Shown: piece after piece, positions 34,692 through 43,157 of the stretch
Position numbering within the stretch: position 1 is the first letter of the stretch
Layout: every line of letters begins with the position of its first letter
Origin: Wohlfahrtiimonas larvae_A
Lineage (GTDB): Bacteria; Pseudomonadota; Gammaproteobacteria; Cardiobacteriales; Wohlfahrtiimonadaceae
Assembly: GCA_040394195.1 (NCBI GenBank)
Contig: JBEBSR010000014.1
Span: 1 to 49,239, forward strand
DNA: 49,239 nucleotides
Reading direction: 5' to 3'
The notes under the pieces: generated by a model
Databases searched by the model: none
What the model saw: only the letters and a program-made list of their open reading frames with translations
What the model was told of the DNA's origin: nothing
Position numbers and translations under genes: made by a program

Positions 34692-34720
34692 TTGACTACC
34701 TAGGAATTGCAACGTATAAA
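34692..34720 (+). promoter_or_regulatory. Strong sigma-70 promoter of hupB
   Basis: TTGACT (34692-34697), a 17-nt spacer and TATAAA (34715-34720) lie in the lon-hupB gap. The predicted start is near 34727, giving a leader of about 65 nt that begins with a hairpin. Confidence 0.7.
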
Positions 34721-34729
34721 GCATATTGT

Positions 34730-34749
34730 ATCCCCTAAAAGCTGGGGAT
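34730..34749 (+). other. 5'-leader hairpin of the hupB mRNA
   Basis: ATCCCC (34730-34735) pairs with GGGGAT (34744-34749) around an 8-nt loop, just after the predicted start. There is no T-run, so it is not a terminator. A 5'-end hairpin of this kind could protect the message from RNase E or serve as a translational control element. It is alternatively a weak end for lon transcripts. Confidence 0.5.
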
Positions 34750-34791
34750 CAGTATGTTTGAACTTGTATATAATAACTAGGTAGGTAATTT

Positions 34792-35100
34792 ATGAATAAA
34801 ACAGAACTAATTGCAGCAGTTGCAGAAAAAGCAGACATCAGTAAAGTAGCAGCAGCTAAAACAGTTGATGCAGTGATGGAAACAGTTAAAGAAACTTTGA
34901 AAAATGGTGACAGCGTTACTTTAATCGGTTTCGGTACTTTCTCAGTACGTGATCGTGCAGCGCGCGTTGGCCGTGACCCACGTAATCCAGAAAAAACAAT
35001 TCAGATCAAAGCATCTAAAGTACCAGCATTCAAAGCAGGTAAAGGCTTGAAAGATGCAGTAAATGGTCCAGATGCTAAAAAAGTAGCTAAGAAGAAGTAA
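34792..35100 (+). CDS. hupB: DNA-binding protein HU (beta-type)
   Basis: A 102-residue histone-like protein of the HU/IHF family that bends and compacts DNA non-specifically. It has the DNA-arm region G-F-G-T-F-S-V-R-D-R-A-A-R-x-G-R-(D/N)-P. The C-terminal tail K-x-x-K-K-V-A-K-K-K is about 10 residues longer and more lysine-rich than E. coli HupB. An AGGTAGG ribosome site is present. Confidence 0.96.
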   Translation: MNKTELIAAVAEKADISKVAAAKTVDAVMETVKETLKNGDSVTLIGFGTFSVRDRAARVGRDPRNPEKTIQIKASKVPAFKAGKGLKDAVNGPDAKKVAKKK

Positions 35101-35113
35101 TTGCTTCTCAAAG

Positions 35114-35147
35114 AACTCTAAGTCAGATGTGATTTAGAGTTTTTTTA
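35114..35147 (+). terminator. Intrinsic terminator of hupB
   Basis: AACTCTAA (35114-35121) pairs with TTAGAGTT (35134-35141) around a 12-nt loop and is followed by a T-run. Confidence 0.8.
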
Positions 35148-35210
35148 TATGTAGATGATGTTGTCGTACTGTAGTTATTTGCTGAAAAAAATAAATATAA
35201 GGTGGCCATT

Positions 35211-37322
35211 ATGGTTGTATCATCAGAAAACAAACTTGCGAAACATGCAATATGGATCGCAATAGCAATATTAGGGGCATTTAGCCTCGGTTATGTCGCC
35301 TTGAATCGTGGCGAAACAATTAATGCAATGTGGGTATTAGTTGCATCAGTCTGTATTTATCTCATTGGTTATCGTTATTATGCGTTATATATTTCTAATA
35401 AAGTTTTAGGAGTTGATAAAACTCGTTTAACGCCAGCATATCGCCATAATGATGGTTTGGATTTTGTTCCAACTCGTAAATCTATTCTATTTGGCCACCA
35501 CTTTGCAGCAATTGCAGGTGCAGGGCCATTGGTCGGACCAGTATTAGCTGCGCAAATGGGATATTTGCCAGGTATGCTCTGGTTATTAGCAGGTGTTGTA
35601 TTTGCTGGCGCAGTACAAGACTTTATGGTTTTATTTGTTTCTACTCGCCGTGATGGTAAATCATTGGGTGAACTCATTAAAGGTGAGATGGGAACAATTC
35701 CAGGAATCATTGCTTTAGTTGCTTGCTTTATGATTATGATTATCATCTTAGCAGTATTGGCAATGATTGTTGTTAAAGCATTAACTCATAGTCCATGGGG
35801 TACATTCGCAGTTGCCTTTACAATTCCATTAGCTGTTTTTATGGGATTGTATATGCGCTATATCCGCCCAGGTAAAGTCATGGAAATTTCTATTGTTGGC
35901 TTTATTTTACTCGTGCTTGGTATTATTTATGGTCAAGATGTTGCAGCGCATCCAGTGATGAAAGAGTGGTTTGATTTATCAGGCGTTGGTTTAACATGGG
36001 CATTAATTATTTATGGTTTCATTGCAGCTGTATTGCCTGTTTGGTTATTATTAGCACCACGTGATTATCTCTCAACATTCTTAAAAATTGGTGCGATTTT
36101 TGCATTGGCAATTGGCATCGTTGTAATCATGCCAGATATGAAAATGCCTGCAATTACTAAGTATGCAATTGAAGGTAATGGCCCAGTTTGGTCAGGTGAT
36201 TTGTTCCCATTCTTGTTCATTACAATCGCTTGTGGTGCTGTGTCTGGTTTCCATGCATTGATTTCATCAGGCACAACACCAAAAATGCTTGAAAATGAAG
36301 ATCAAGCAGCATTGATTGGTTATGGTGGTATGTTGATGGAATCATTCGTTGCAATCATGGCTTTGATTTCAGCAGCGATCATTGATCCAGGTGTTTATTT
36401 TGCGATGAACAGCCCAATTGCTTTCTTAAACCCTACGGGTATGGAAGATTTAGTATTAGCAGCATCTCAAACTGTAAGTAGTATTGGCTTCCAAATCACG
36501 CCTGAAGATCTTCGTCAAATTGCTAAAGATGTGGGTGAAGAAAGTATTATTTCTCGTGCAGGTGGTGCACCAACATTAGCGGTTGGCATGGCAACGATTT
36601 TACATGGTGCAATCGGTGGCCTTGTCTCTATGTCATTCTGGTATCACTTTGCGATCTTGTTCGAAGCATTGTTCATATTGACAGCGGTAGATGCTGGTAC
36701 TCGTTCCGCGCGTTATATGTTCCAAGGCTTATTAGCAATTATCCATCCATCTTGGGGTAAGACAGATTTCTTACCTGCAAACTTAGTAGCAACGGGCATC
36801 GTAGTTTCAGCTTGGGGTTACTTCTTGTATCAAGGTGTTGTGGATCCATTAGGTGGTATCAATACATTATGGCCATTATTTGGTATTGCAAATCAGATGT
36901 TAGCGGCAATTGCGTTAATGTTATGTGCGGCAGTATTGTATAAGATGAAACATCAACGTCATGTTTGGGTTGCGATTTTCCCAACAGGATGGTTATTGCT
37001 AGCAACAATGTGGGCAGGTGCAGAGAAAGTATTCTCATCAGATCCTAAAGTAGGTTTCTGGGCAACTGCGGATAGCTTACAAGCTAAATTCATCGATGTA
37101 CCATTTGTACCACAAGGTACTTTCAAATCAGTAGAGCAAGTTCAACAAGTTATTTTTAATAACAACTTGAATGGTGGTTTAACATTGTTCTTCATGATTG
37201 TTGTGGTTGTATTAGGTTTCTATTCTGTGAAAACTGCTTTGGCTGGATTGAGAAATCCTAAACCAACAGCGAATGAAGTTCCTTATGAACCATTCCCAGA
37301 AAAAATGCCTGCATCACATTAA
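35211..37322 (+). CDS. CstA/BtsT-family carbon-starvation (pyruvate/peptide) transporter
   Basis: A 703-residue polytopic membrane protein with about 16-18 hydrophobic segments. The CstA hallmark block F-G-H-H-F-A-A-I-A-G-A-G-P-L-V-G-P lies near 93-109, and G-G-A-P-T-L-A-V-G-M-A near 445-455. Members import pyruvate (BtsT) or peptides (CstA). The downstream ybdD-like and yjiA-like genes match the E. coli btsT-yjiX-yjiA cluster, so a pyruvate transporter is the better guess. An in-frame GTG lies at 35202, but the AAGG ribosome site overlaps it and fits ATG 35211 better. Confidence 0.93.
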   Translation: MVVSSENKLAKHAIWIAIAILGAFSLGYVALNRGETINAMWVLVASVCIYLIGYRYYALYISNKVLGVDKTRLTPAYRHNDGLDFVPTRKSILFGHHFAAIAGAGPLVGPVLAAQMGYLPGMLWLLAGVVFAGAVQDFMVLFVSTRRDGKSLGELIKGEMGTIPGIIALVACFMIMIIILAVLAMIVVKALTHSPWGTFAVAFTIPLAVFMGLYMRYIRPGKVMEISIVGFILLVLGIIYGQDVAAHPVMKEWFDLSGVGLTWALIIYGFIAAVLPVWLLLAPRDYLSTFLKIGAIFALAIGIVVIMPDMKMPAITKYAIEGNGPVWSGDLFPFLFITIACGAVSGFHALISSGTTPKMLENEDQAALIGYGGMLMESFVAIMALISAAIIDPGVYFAMNSPIAFLNPTGMEDLVLAASQTVSSIGFQITPEDLRQIAKDVGEESIISRAGGAPTLAVGMATILHGAIGGLVSMSFWYHFAILFEALFILTAVDAGTRSARYMFQGLLAIIHPSWGKTDFLPANLVATGIVVSAWGYFLYQGVVDPLGGINTLWPLFGIANQMLAAIALMLCAAVLYKMKHQRHVWVAIFPTGWLLLATMWAGAEKVFSSDPKVGFWATADSLQAKFIDVPFVPQGTFKSVEQVQQVIFNNNLNGGLTLFFMIVVVVLGFYSVKTALAGLRNPKPTANEVPYEPFPEKMPASH

Positions 37323-37332
37323 TGTGTAATAT

Positions 37333-37364
37333 TTCAGGCTAATCTTAGGATTAGCCTGAATTTT
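37333..37364 (+). other. Intercistronic hairpin between the cstA-type gene and ybdD-type gene
   Basis: A perfect 12-bp stem, TTCAGGCTAATC (37333-37344) with GATTAGCCTGAA (37349-37360), has a 4-nt loop, followed by only TTTTAT. It lies 9 nt after the transporter stop and just before the GGAGG ribosome site of the next gene. It could be a leaky terminator or a 3'-end stabiliser that sets the ratio of the two products. Confidence 0.7.
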
Positions 37365-37381
37365 ATAGAAGGAGGTTTTAG

Positions 37382-37579
37382 ATGTTTAATAAATTAGCTA
37401 AAGCTGGTAAATATCTCGGTCAAATGGCCAACTTAATGGTTGGAATTCCTGATTATGATAATTATGTTCAACACATGAAATTGAATCACCCTGATAAAAC
37501 ACCTATGACTTATGAAGAGTTCTTCAGAGAGCGCCAAGATGCGCGTTATGGTGGTAAAGGCGGATTTAAGTGTTGTTAA
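37382..37579 (+). CDS. YbdD/YjiX-family CstA-associated small protein, Cys-Cys ending
   Basis: A 65-residue protein of the CstA-like transporter-associated family. It has the conserved G-x-P-D-Y-x-x-Y-x-x-H-x-x-x-x-H-P segment (22-38) and ends R-Y-G-G-K-G-G-F-K-C-C. Many relatives end in Lys-Cys-Sec, read through a UGA. Here the last residue is an ordinary Cys (TGT) followed by TAA, so this is the cysteine form. The GAAGGAGG ribosome site is nearly perfect. The role is unknown, but it accompanies CstA/BtsT transporters almost always, which suggests a partner or redox-sensing subunit. Confidence 0.92.
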   Translation: MFNKLAKAGKYLGQMANLMVGIPDYDNYVQHMKLNHPDKTPMTYEEFFRERQDARYGGKGGFKCC

Positions 37580-37602
37580 ATAAGGTTTAAAAAGGCGAGA
37601 TA

Positions 37603-38628
37603 ATGTTACCAGTTACAATATTGACGGGATTTTTAGGTTCAGGCAAAACAACTTTTATTAATTATCTTTTGACCAATAATCAAGGTGAAAAGCTTGCAAT
37701 TGTTGAAAATGAATTTGGTGAAGTGAGCATTGATAGCGCTTTATTAAAGCATAGTCAAACGATGGAATTAATTGAGTTAAGCAATGGTTGTATTTGTTGC
37801 AGTGTTCGTGGTGAGTTGACGGAAGCATTGCATGAGCTTCTTGATAAAATTGAACATGGTGATGTGGCGATTGATCGTCTTATTTTAGAAACAACAGGAT
37901 TAGCAGATCCAGGACCAATCATCCAAGTTTTCTTCGTGGATGAACGCATTCGTAATTCTGTTTATTTGGATGCGGTAATCACATTGGTGGATGCAGAGCA
38001 TGCATTGATTCAACTCGATGAACATCGTGTTGTTTCTGCGCAAATTGGCTTTGCTGATCGTATTGTATTGACGAAAGTTGATCGCGTGGATAGTAAGCAA
38101 AAAGAAGCAGTCTTGAATCGCTTAAATAGAATTAATCAAAAAGCAGAAATTTTAGAAGCGGTTTTAGGCGCATTACCTAGAGAATCTTGGCTCGATATTA
38201 AAGCCTTTGAAATTGATAATAATCTGAATGTCCAAAAGGGCAGTTATCAGTTTGGATCAACAGAAAATCAAATGAGCTTTCAGCCATTTTCTTTTGATCC
38301 TAATGCTCGTTCTTGGAATGATGATATTAAATCATACGTATTTCGTGCTAAGCGAATGGATATTGATGCCATTGGCAGCGTGATGGAACAAATGATTGAA
38401 AATTATGGCAATGATATGCTGCGCTATAAAGGCATTTTAGCAATCACCAATAATGAAGAGCGCTTAATCATTCAAGGTGTTTATAAAGTTGTGGGTTTTG
38501 ATTATGGTGATGAATGGCAATCTCATGAAACCGCTGAATCAACCTTGGTTGTGATTGGCAGAAATCTACCTTTTGAAGAGTTAGAACAACAGTTTTTATC
38601 TACACAAGAAACCAGTGAACCTAAATAA
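37603..38628 (+). CDS. yjiA: CobW/COG0523 P-loop GTPase, YjiA-like
   Basis: A 341-residue G3E GTPase of the metallochaperone family. It has Walker A G-F-L-G-S-G-K-T (9-16), the family N-E-F-G-E-V-S-I-D block (36-44), the metal-binding CxCC motif Cys63-x-Cys65-Cys66 (G-C-I-C-C-S-V-R-G) and the base motif T-K-V-D. A C-terminal CobW_C domain (about 225-335) is present. The neighbouring btsT-yjiX-type genes point to YjiA rather than CobW or ZigA. The metal it serves is not known. Confidence 0.9.
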   Translation: MLPVTILTGFLGSGKTTFINYLLTNNQGEKLAIVENEFGEVSIDSALLKHSQTMELIELSNGCICCSVRGELTEALHELLDKIEHGDVAIDRLILETTGLADPGPIIQVFFVDERIRNSVYLDAVITLVDAEHALIQLDEHRVVSAQIGFADRIVLTKVDRVDSKQKEAVLNRLNRINQKAEILEAVLGALPRESWLDIKAFEIDNNLNVQKGSYQFGSTENQMSFQPFSFDPNARSWNDDIKSYVFRAKRMDIDAIGSVMEQMIENYGNDMLRYKGILAITNNEERLIIQGVYKVVGFDYGDEWQSHETAESTLVVIGRNLPFEELEQQFLSTQETSEPK

Positions 38629-38699
38629 TCCCTTGATTATATTTATATATATTGTTAATTTAGGCGCTTTATAAATATACAAACTACAGGATTATTATA

Positions 38700-38990
38700 A
38701 TGAACTTTAAATTAGCAATTATGGGTGTGGTTGGTGCAGTTGTTTTAGGTGGTTGTACTGCGATTGTTGGTGAACAAACACTACAAGAACGCGCTGCATT
38801 TGCATTGGGTGTAGATAAAAGTAAAGTAACAATTTCAGATATCAATAAAGGTGCATTAAGAATCGACTTTATCGCGACTGTTGGTAAGAAGAAAACTCCT
38901 TGCTATGTAACAACAAGCTATGGTTTCACATCTGATGCTTTATGTTCGGGTAAAAGCAATGCATTATTAGATGCAGCAGGTAGAAGATAA
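38700..38990 (+). CDS. Small lipoprotein of unknown function
   Basis: A 96-residue protein with a short signal sequence and lipobox V-L-G-G-C (Cys19), so it is predicted to be lipid-anchored. After the anchor come R-A-A-F-A-L-G-V-D-K-S-K-V-T-I-S-D and a beta-rich segment with two further cysteines (in T-P-C-Y-V and A-L-C-S-G) that could form a disulfide. The family is not recognised. It has a separate terminator and stands alone between yjiA and hrpA. Confidence 0.8.
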   Translation: MNFKLAIMGVVGAVVLGGCTAIVGEQTLQERAAFALGVDKSKVTISDINKGALRIDFIATVGKKKTPCYVTTSYGFTSDALCSGKSNALLDAAGRR

Positions 38991-39024
38991 TATTAAATAG
39001 GTTTAAATTTAACTGTATTGTCTT

Positions 39025-39067
39025 AAATAAGCGCAAGGTGTGATAATCTATGCGCTTATTTTATTTT
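39025..39067 (+). terminator. Intrinsic terminator of the small lipoprotein gene
   Basis: AAATAAGCGCA (39025-39035) pairs with TGCGCTTATTT (39051-39061) around a 15-nt loop, followed by TATTTTT. It lies 14 nt before the hrpA start. Confidence 0.85.
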
Positions 39068-39080
39068 TACTGAATGTGTC

Positions 39081-42000
39081 ATGAGTCAGAATTCTTTGTC
39101 ATCGCTGTTTGAGTTATTACCGCAAGTTGAGCTAAAACGTGCTCACTTTTTTCGTCGTGCTTTGCATCAATTTAAGAAAAAGGATGCATCACCAGAAGAG
39201 ATCGAAAAACTCGCAGTTGAGATGGCAGAATCTTGTGCCAATGTTCAGGCTAAATTACAACAATTCCCTGAAATTACCTATAACGAAGCATTGCCGATTG
39301 CGCGTGCGCGAGATGAAATCAAAGCGGCATTAGCTGATCATCCTGTGGTTGTGATTTGTGGTGAAACAGGCTCAGGGAAAACAACGCAATTAGCAAAATT
39401 CTGTTTGGAATTAGGTTTAGGTGCTAAAGGTTTAATTGGTCATACACAGCCTAGACGATTAGCGGCAAGAAGTGTTGCAGATCGTATCGCAGAAGAAATG
39501 AAAGTGCCGATAGGTGGTTTTGTCGGTTATAAGATGCGATTCTCTGATCATACTGAATCAGATACTGTCGTTAAATTAATGACAGATGGTATTTTGCTTG
39601 CCGAACTCACAAAAGATCCTTTTTTAAATCAATATGAAGTCATCATCATCGATGAAGCGCATGAGCGCTCATTGAATATTGATTTCTTATTGGGCATTTT
39701 AAAGCGTATTTTAGAAAAACGTAAAGATCTCAAAGTCATCATCACATCCGCTACGATTGATCCTGAAAAATTTGCGAACTTTTTTTCAACGCCAAAATCA
39801 AAAGTACCAATCATTAATGTTTCAGGTAGAACATATCCTGTAGAAATTCGTTATCGCCCATTATTGCAAGATGATGATGGCGATGATCAAGATATGATCG
39901 AAGGCATTGCAACAGCTGTACGTGAATTATCACAAGAACAGCCAGGTGATATTCTAGTATTTTTGCCAGGCGAACGTGAAATACGAGATGCAGCAGATGT
40001 TTTGCACAAAGAATTTTCTCGTTATTATGATGTATTACCACTATTTTCTCGCTTGAGTAATGCAGAGCAAAATCGCATATTTGCACCACATTATAAGCTT
40101 CGCATTGTATTGGCAACGAACGTTGCTGAAACATCCTTAACAGTGCCAGGTATTAAATATGTGATAGATACTGGCGTTGCTCGTATTAGTCGTTATAGTC
40201 CAAGATCGCGTTTACAACGCTTATTGATCGAGCCAATCGCACAAGCATCCGCAAACCAACGAAGTGGCCGATGTGGCCGTGTGAGCGAAGGCATTGCCAT
40301 TCGTTTGTTTAGCCAGGAGGATTTTGATAATCGTCCACTATTCTTAGATCCAGAAATTAAGCGCACACAATTAGCTTCTGTAATTTTACAGATGGCACAT
40401 TTGCGCTTAGGCAATCCTGAAGATTTCACATTCATTGAACCGCCAGAACTTCGCCAAATCAAAGAAGGCTATATGGCGCTTCGTGAAATCAAGGCGATTG
40501 ACGAAAATTCATACTTAACACAATTGGGTAAAAAGCTTGCATTATTGCCATTAGATCCACGCTTTGGTGCAATGATCTTTAAAGGCATTGAACATGGCAT
40601 TGGGCAAGAAGTTTTAATTTTAGTCGCTTTGTTATCTATTCAGAACCCAAATGAGCGCCCGATTGATAAGCAGCAAGCAGCAGATGAAAAGCATCGTTTA
40701 TTCAAAGATAAGCAATCTGATTTCATTGGTTATTTGAATTTATGGTTCTGGTATCAAAATCAAGTGAAGGGCAATTCACAATCCTACTTGCGTGAATTGT
40801 GTCGTAAGCATTTTATCTCATTCATGCGCATGCGCGAATGGTTTGAGTTATATCAGCAAATTCGCGATATGCTCCAAGCTTCTAAAATCACATTGAATGA
40901 TTTACCTGAAATCTCAGGCGAGCAAGAGAGTGCTTATCAATTCCCGGCTTTTGCCACAGATATGATTCACCAATCTTTATTGGTGGGTTTATTGGATCAC
41001 ATTGGTGCATTTGGAGAAGATAATGCTTATCAAGGTGCAATGGGGCAAAAATTCCGAGTATTCCCAGGTTCTAGCTTATATAAAAAGCCACCAAAATGGC
41101 TAATGGCGATGGAAATTGTCGAAACATCGCAGGTTTATGCACGCATGTGCGCGGGCATCAATCCTGAATGGTTGGAATCCATTGGCTCACATTTGATCAA
41201 GAAACAATACAACGAACCTCATTGGAGTAAAAAACAAGGGCAGGCAGTTGCTGAAGAAACTGTCTTCTTATTCAATTTAGCCATTATCCGAAATCGTCCT
41301 GTAAGTTTTGGCAGCATTAATCCAGAATTATCTCGTGAATTGATGATTAAGGAAGGTTTAATTCAGGATGATATTGCAACGCGTGCACATTTCTATCGAC
41401 AAAATCGAGCCACAATTGAGAAAGTGGAAGAGATGGAAGATAAAACGCGCCGTCGTGATATCTTGGCGGAAGAAGTTGTGTTGTATGAATGGTACGATTC
41501 GCGTTTGCCAGCAGATTGCTATTCTGTGCAGAAGCTAGAGAAATGGTGCCAAGCTCGTAAAAATAATGATGCTTTGATCTTTACTGAGTCAGATATTCTT
41601 GCGCATGATGGTGATCTGAATCTCGATGATTTTCCTGAAGTATTGGAATTGAATGGCTTAAAACTTAATACGCAATATTTGTTTGATCCAGCCCATCAAG
41701 ATGATGGCATGACATTGTTAGTGCCAATTGCAGCGCTGAACTTATTGGATCAAACACGATTAGATTGGTTATCACGCGGTTTGATTTTAGAGAAAATTAC
41801 AGAATTACTTCGTACATTGCCGAAGAGTTATCGTCGTCAATTTGTGCCACTGCCTGACTTTGCAGATAAGATTTTTAACGAGATCGAATTTGCAGAAGGT
41901 AATCTCTATTATCAATTGCAAACCATCATTAAAAAACTTCGCCAAATTGAGATTGAACCTCATGAGTTTGATGAATCAGCACTTGATAAGCACTTGCGCA

Positions 42001-43061
42001 TGAATATTCGCATCATCGATGCTGGTGGTAAAACGTTAGGGCAAAGCCGTGATTTAGAAAGCTTGAAACAGCAGTTTTCCCATAAAGCGGAAACGGCTTT
42101 CCAAGCCTTGGCAGCTTCGCCTAATCAATCTAAAAAACAGAAACAAAAGCCAAAAGCGAATGAAGTTGGTGAAAATAATGCAGTTGCACAAACGGCTGAA
42201 AAAGTGTTCACAACAGATGATTGGGCGATTGAATCAGAAGTTAAGTTCACAAGAAATGGCATTCAATTAGTCGGTTATGTTGCACTAGAAGAAGTGGAAA
42301 ATGGTGTAAAAGCCAAGTTGTACGATCGTCAAAGTGAAGCAAACCGTGCACATTTGCAAACGCTGATTGATTTGAGCTTAAAAGAACTTCGCCAAGAAGT
42401 GAAATACCTACAAAAGCAATGGCCACAATTTGGTAAATTGGCATTGATGTTCCGCCAGGTGGGCAATGAAACGATCTTAAAAGATGATTTGATGAAAGCT
42501 TTGATTCGCGATTATTTGGATGAAGCTAAGTTGCCAAAAGATGCAGCGACTTTTAATGCATTGCTGAATAATATGCGTAAAACAATTGTGGGTGAGGCAA
42601 CTGATTTAACAAAACTTGTGATCGAAATTTTCATGGAAAGCGAAAAGGTTTCAGATGCACTTCGTACAATGCATCCGATGAATCGAGCAATGATTGAAAA
42701 GCCAATCCAAAAAGCGAAAGATCGTTTGATTTATGCAGGCTTCATCAGTAATACGCCGAAAGAATGGCGTGATCAATTACCACGTTATATGAAGGCAATG
42801 GCAGTTCGAGTAGAACGTTTTAGTCAAAATATGAATCGCGATGGTGATCATGCGAAAATCATTGATCAGCATTTAGCACAACTTAAAACAGCGATCATGA
42901 AAGTTGGTGAGATTGTAGAAGTTGTGGAATATCGTTGGATGATTGAAGAATTAGCCGTTTCATTATTCGCGCAACCCATGAAAACAGTTGTACCAGTTTC
43001 TGAAAAGCGCTTAGAGAAAATCTGGGAAAAACTAGACTTGATGATGAAGAATCAGAGGTAG
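39081..43061 (+). CDS. hrpA: ATP-dependent RNA helicase HrpA (DEAH)
   Basis: A 1326-residue DEAH/RHA-type helicase. Walker A GETGSGKT is at 94-101 and DEAH at 191-194, followed by the S-A-T motif III and the Q-R-S-G-R-C-G-R-V motif VI. The HA2 and OB-fold regions come next, then the long C-terminal DUF3418 domain specific to HrpA. E. coli HrpA resolves stalled ribosomes and processes fimbrial mRNAs. Length is normal. A low-complexity Gln/Lys linker lies near residues 1010-1035. Confidence 0.97.
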   Translation: MSQNSLSSLFELLPQVELKRAHFFRRALHQFKKKDASPEEIEKLAVEMAESCANVQAKLQQFPEITYNEALPIARARDEIKAALADHPVVVICGETGSGKTTQLAKFCLELGLGAKGLIGHTQPRRLAARSVADRIAEEMKVPIGGFVGYKMRFSDHTESDTVVKLMTDGILLAELTKDPFLNQYEVIIIDEAHERSLNIDFLLGILKRILEKRKDLKVIITSATIDPEKFANFFSTPKSKVPIINVSGRTYPVEIRYRPLLQDDDGDDQDMIEGIATAVRELSQEQPGDILVFLPGEREIRDAADVLHKEFSRYYDVLPLFSRLSNAEQNRIFAPHYKLRIVLATNVAETSLTVPGIKYVIDTGVARISRYSPRSRLQRLLIEPIAQASANQRSGRCGRVSEGIAIRLFSQEDFDNRPLFLDPEIKRTQLASVILQMAHLRLGNPEDFTFIEPPELRQIKEGYMALREIKAIDENSYLTQLGKKLALLPLDPRFGAMIFKGIEHGIGQEVLILVALLSIQNPNERPIDKQQAADEKHRLFKDKQSDFIGYLNLWFWYQNQVKGNSQSYLRELCRKHFISFMRMREWFELYQQIRDMLQASKITLNDLPEISGEQESAYQFPAFATDMIHQSLLVGLLDHIGAFGEDNAYQGAMGQKFRVFPGSSLYKKPPKWLMAMEIVETSQVYARMCAGINPEWLESIGSHLIKKQYNEPHWSKKQGQAVAEETVFLFNLAIIRNRPVSFGSINPELSRELMIKEGLIQDDIATRAHFYRQNRATIEKVEEMEDKTRRRDILAEEVVLYEWYDSRLPADCYSVQKLEKWCQARKNNDALIFTESDILAHDGDLNLDDFPEVLELNGLKLNTQYLFDPAHQDDGMTLLVPIAALNLLDQTRLDWLSRGLILEKITELLRTLPKSYRRQFVPLPDFADKIFNEIEFAEGNLYYQLQTIIKKLRQIEIEPHEFDESALDKHLRMNIRIIDAGGKTLGQSRDLESLKQQFSHKAETAFQALAASPNQSKKQKQKPKANEVGENNAVAQTAEKVFTTDDWAIESEVKFTRNGIQLVGYVALEEVENGVKAKLYDRQSEANRAHLQTLIDLSLKELRQEVKYLQKQWPQFGKLALMFRQVGNETILKDDLMKALIRDYLDEAKLPKDAATFNALLNNMRKTIVGEATDLTKLVIEIFMESEKVSDALRTMHPMNRAMIEKPIQKAKDRLIYAGFISNTPKEWRDQLPRYMKAMAVRVERFSQNMNRDGDHAKIIDQHLAQLKTAIMKVGEIVEVVEYRWMIEELAVSLFAQPMKTVVPVSEKRLEKIWEKLDLMMKNQR

Positions 43062-43085
43062 GTTTTAGTAATCTGTGTATAAAGG

Positions 43086-43118
43086 CAAGCAGTTCAGTTG
43101 GACTGCTTGTTTATTTTT
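43086..43118 (+). terminator. Intrinsic terminator of hrpA
   Basis: CAAGCAGTTC (43086-43095) pairs with GGACTGCTTG (43100-43109), with one G-U pair and a 4-nt loop, and is followed by TTTATTTTTT. TATAAT-like boxes at 43123-43128 and 43137-43142 then offer a new -10 for the following operon. Confidence 0.88.
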
Positions 43119-43157
43119 TGTTTATAATCATGTCACTATAATTAATATGAAAAGATC

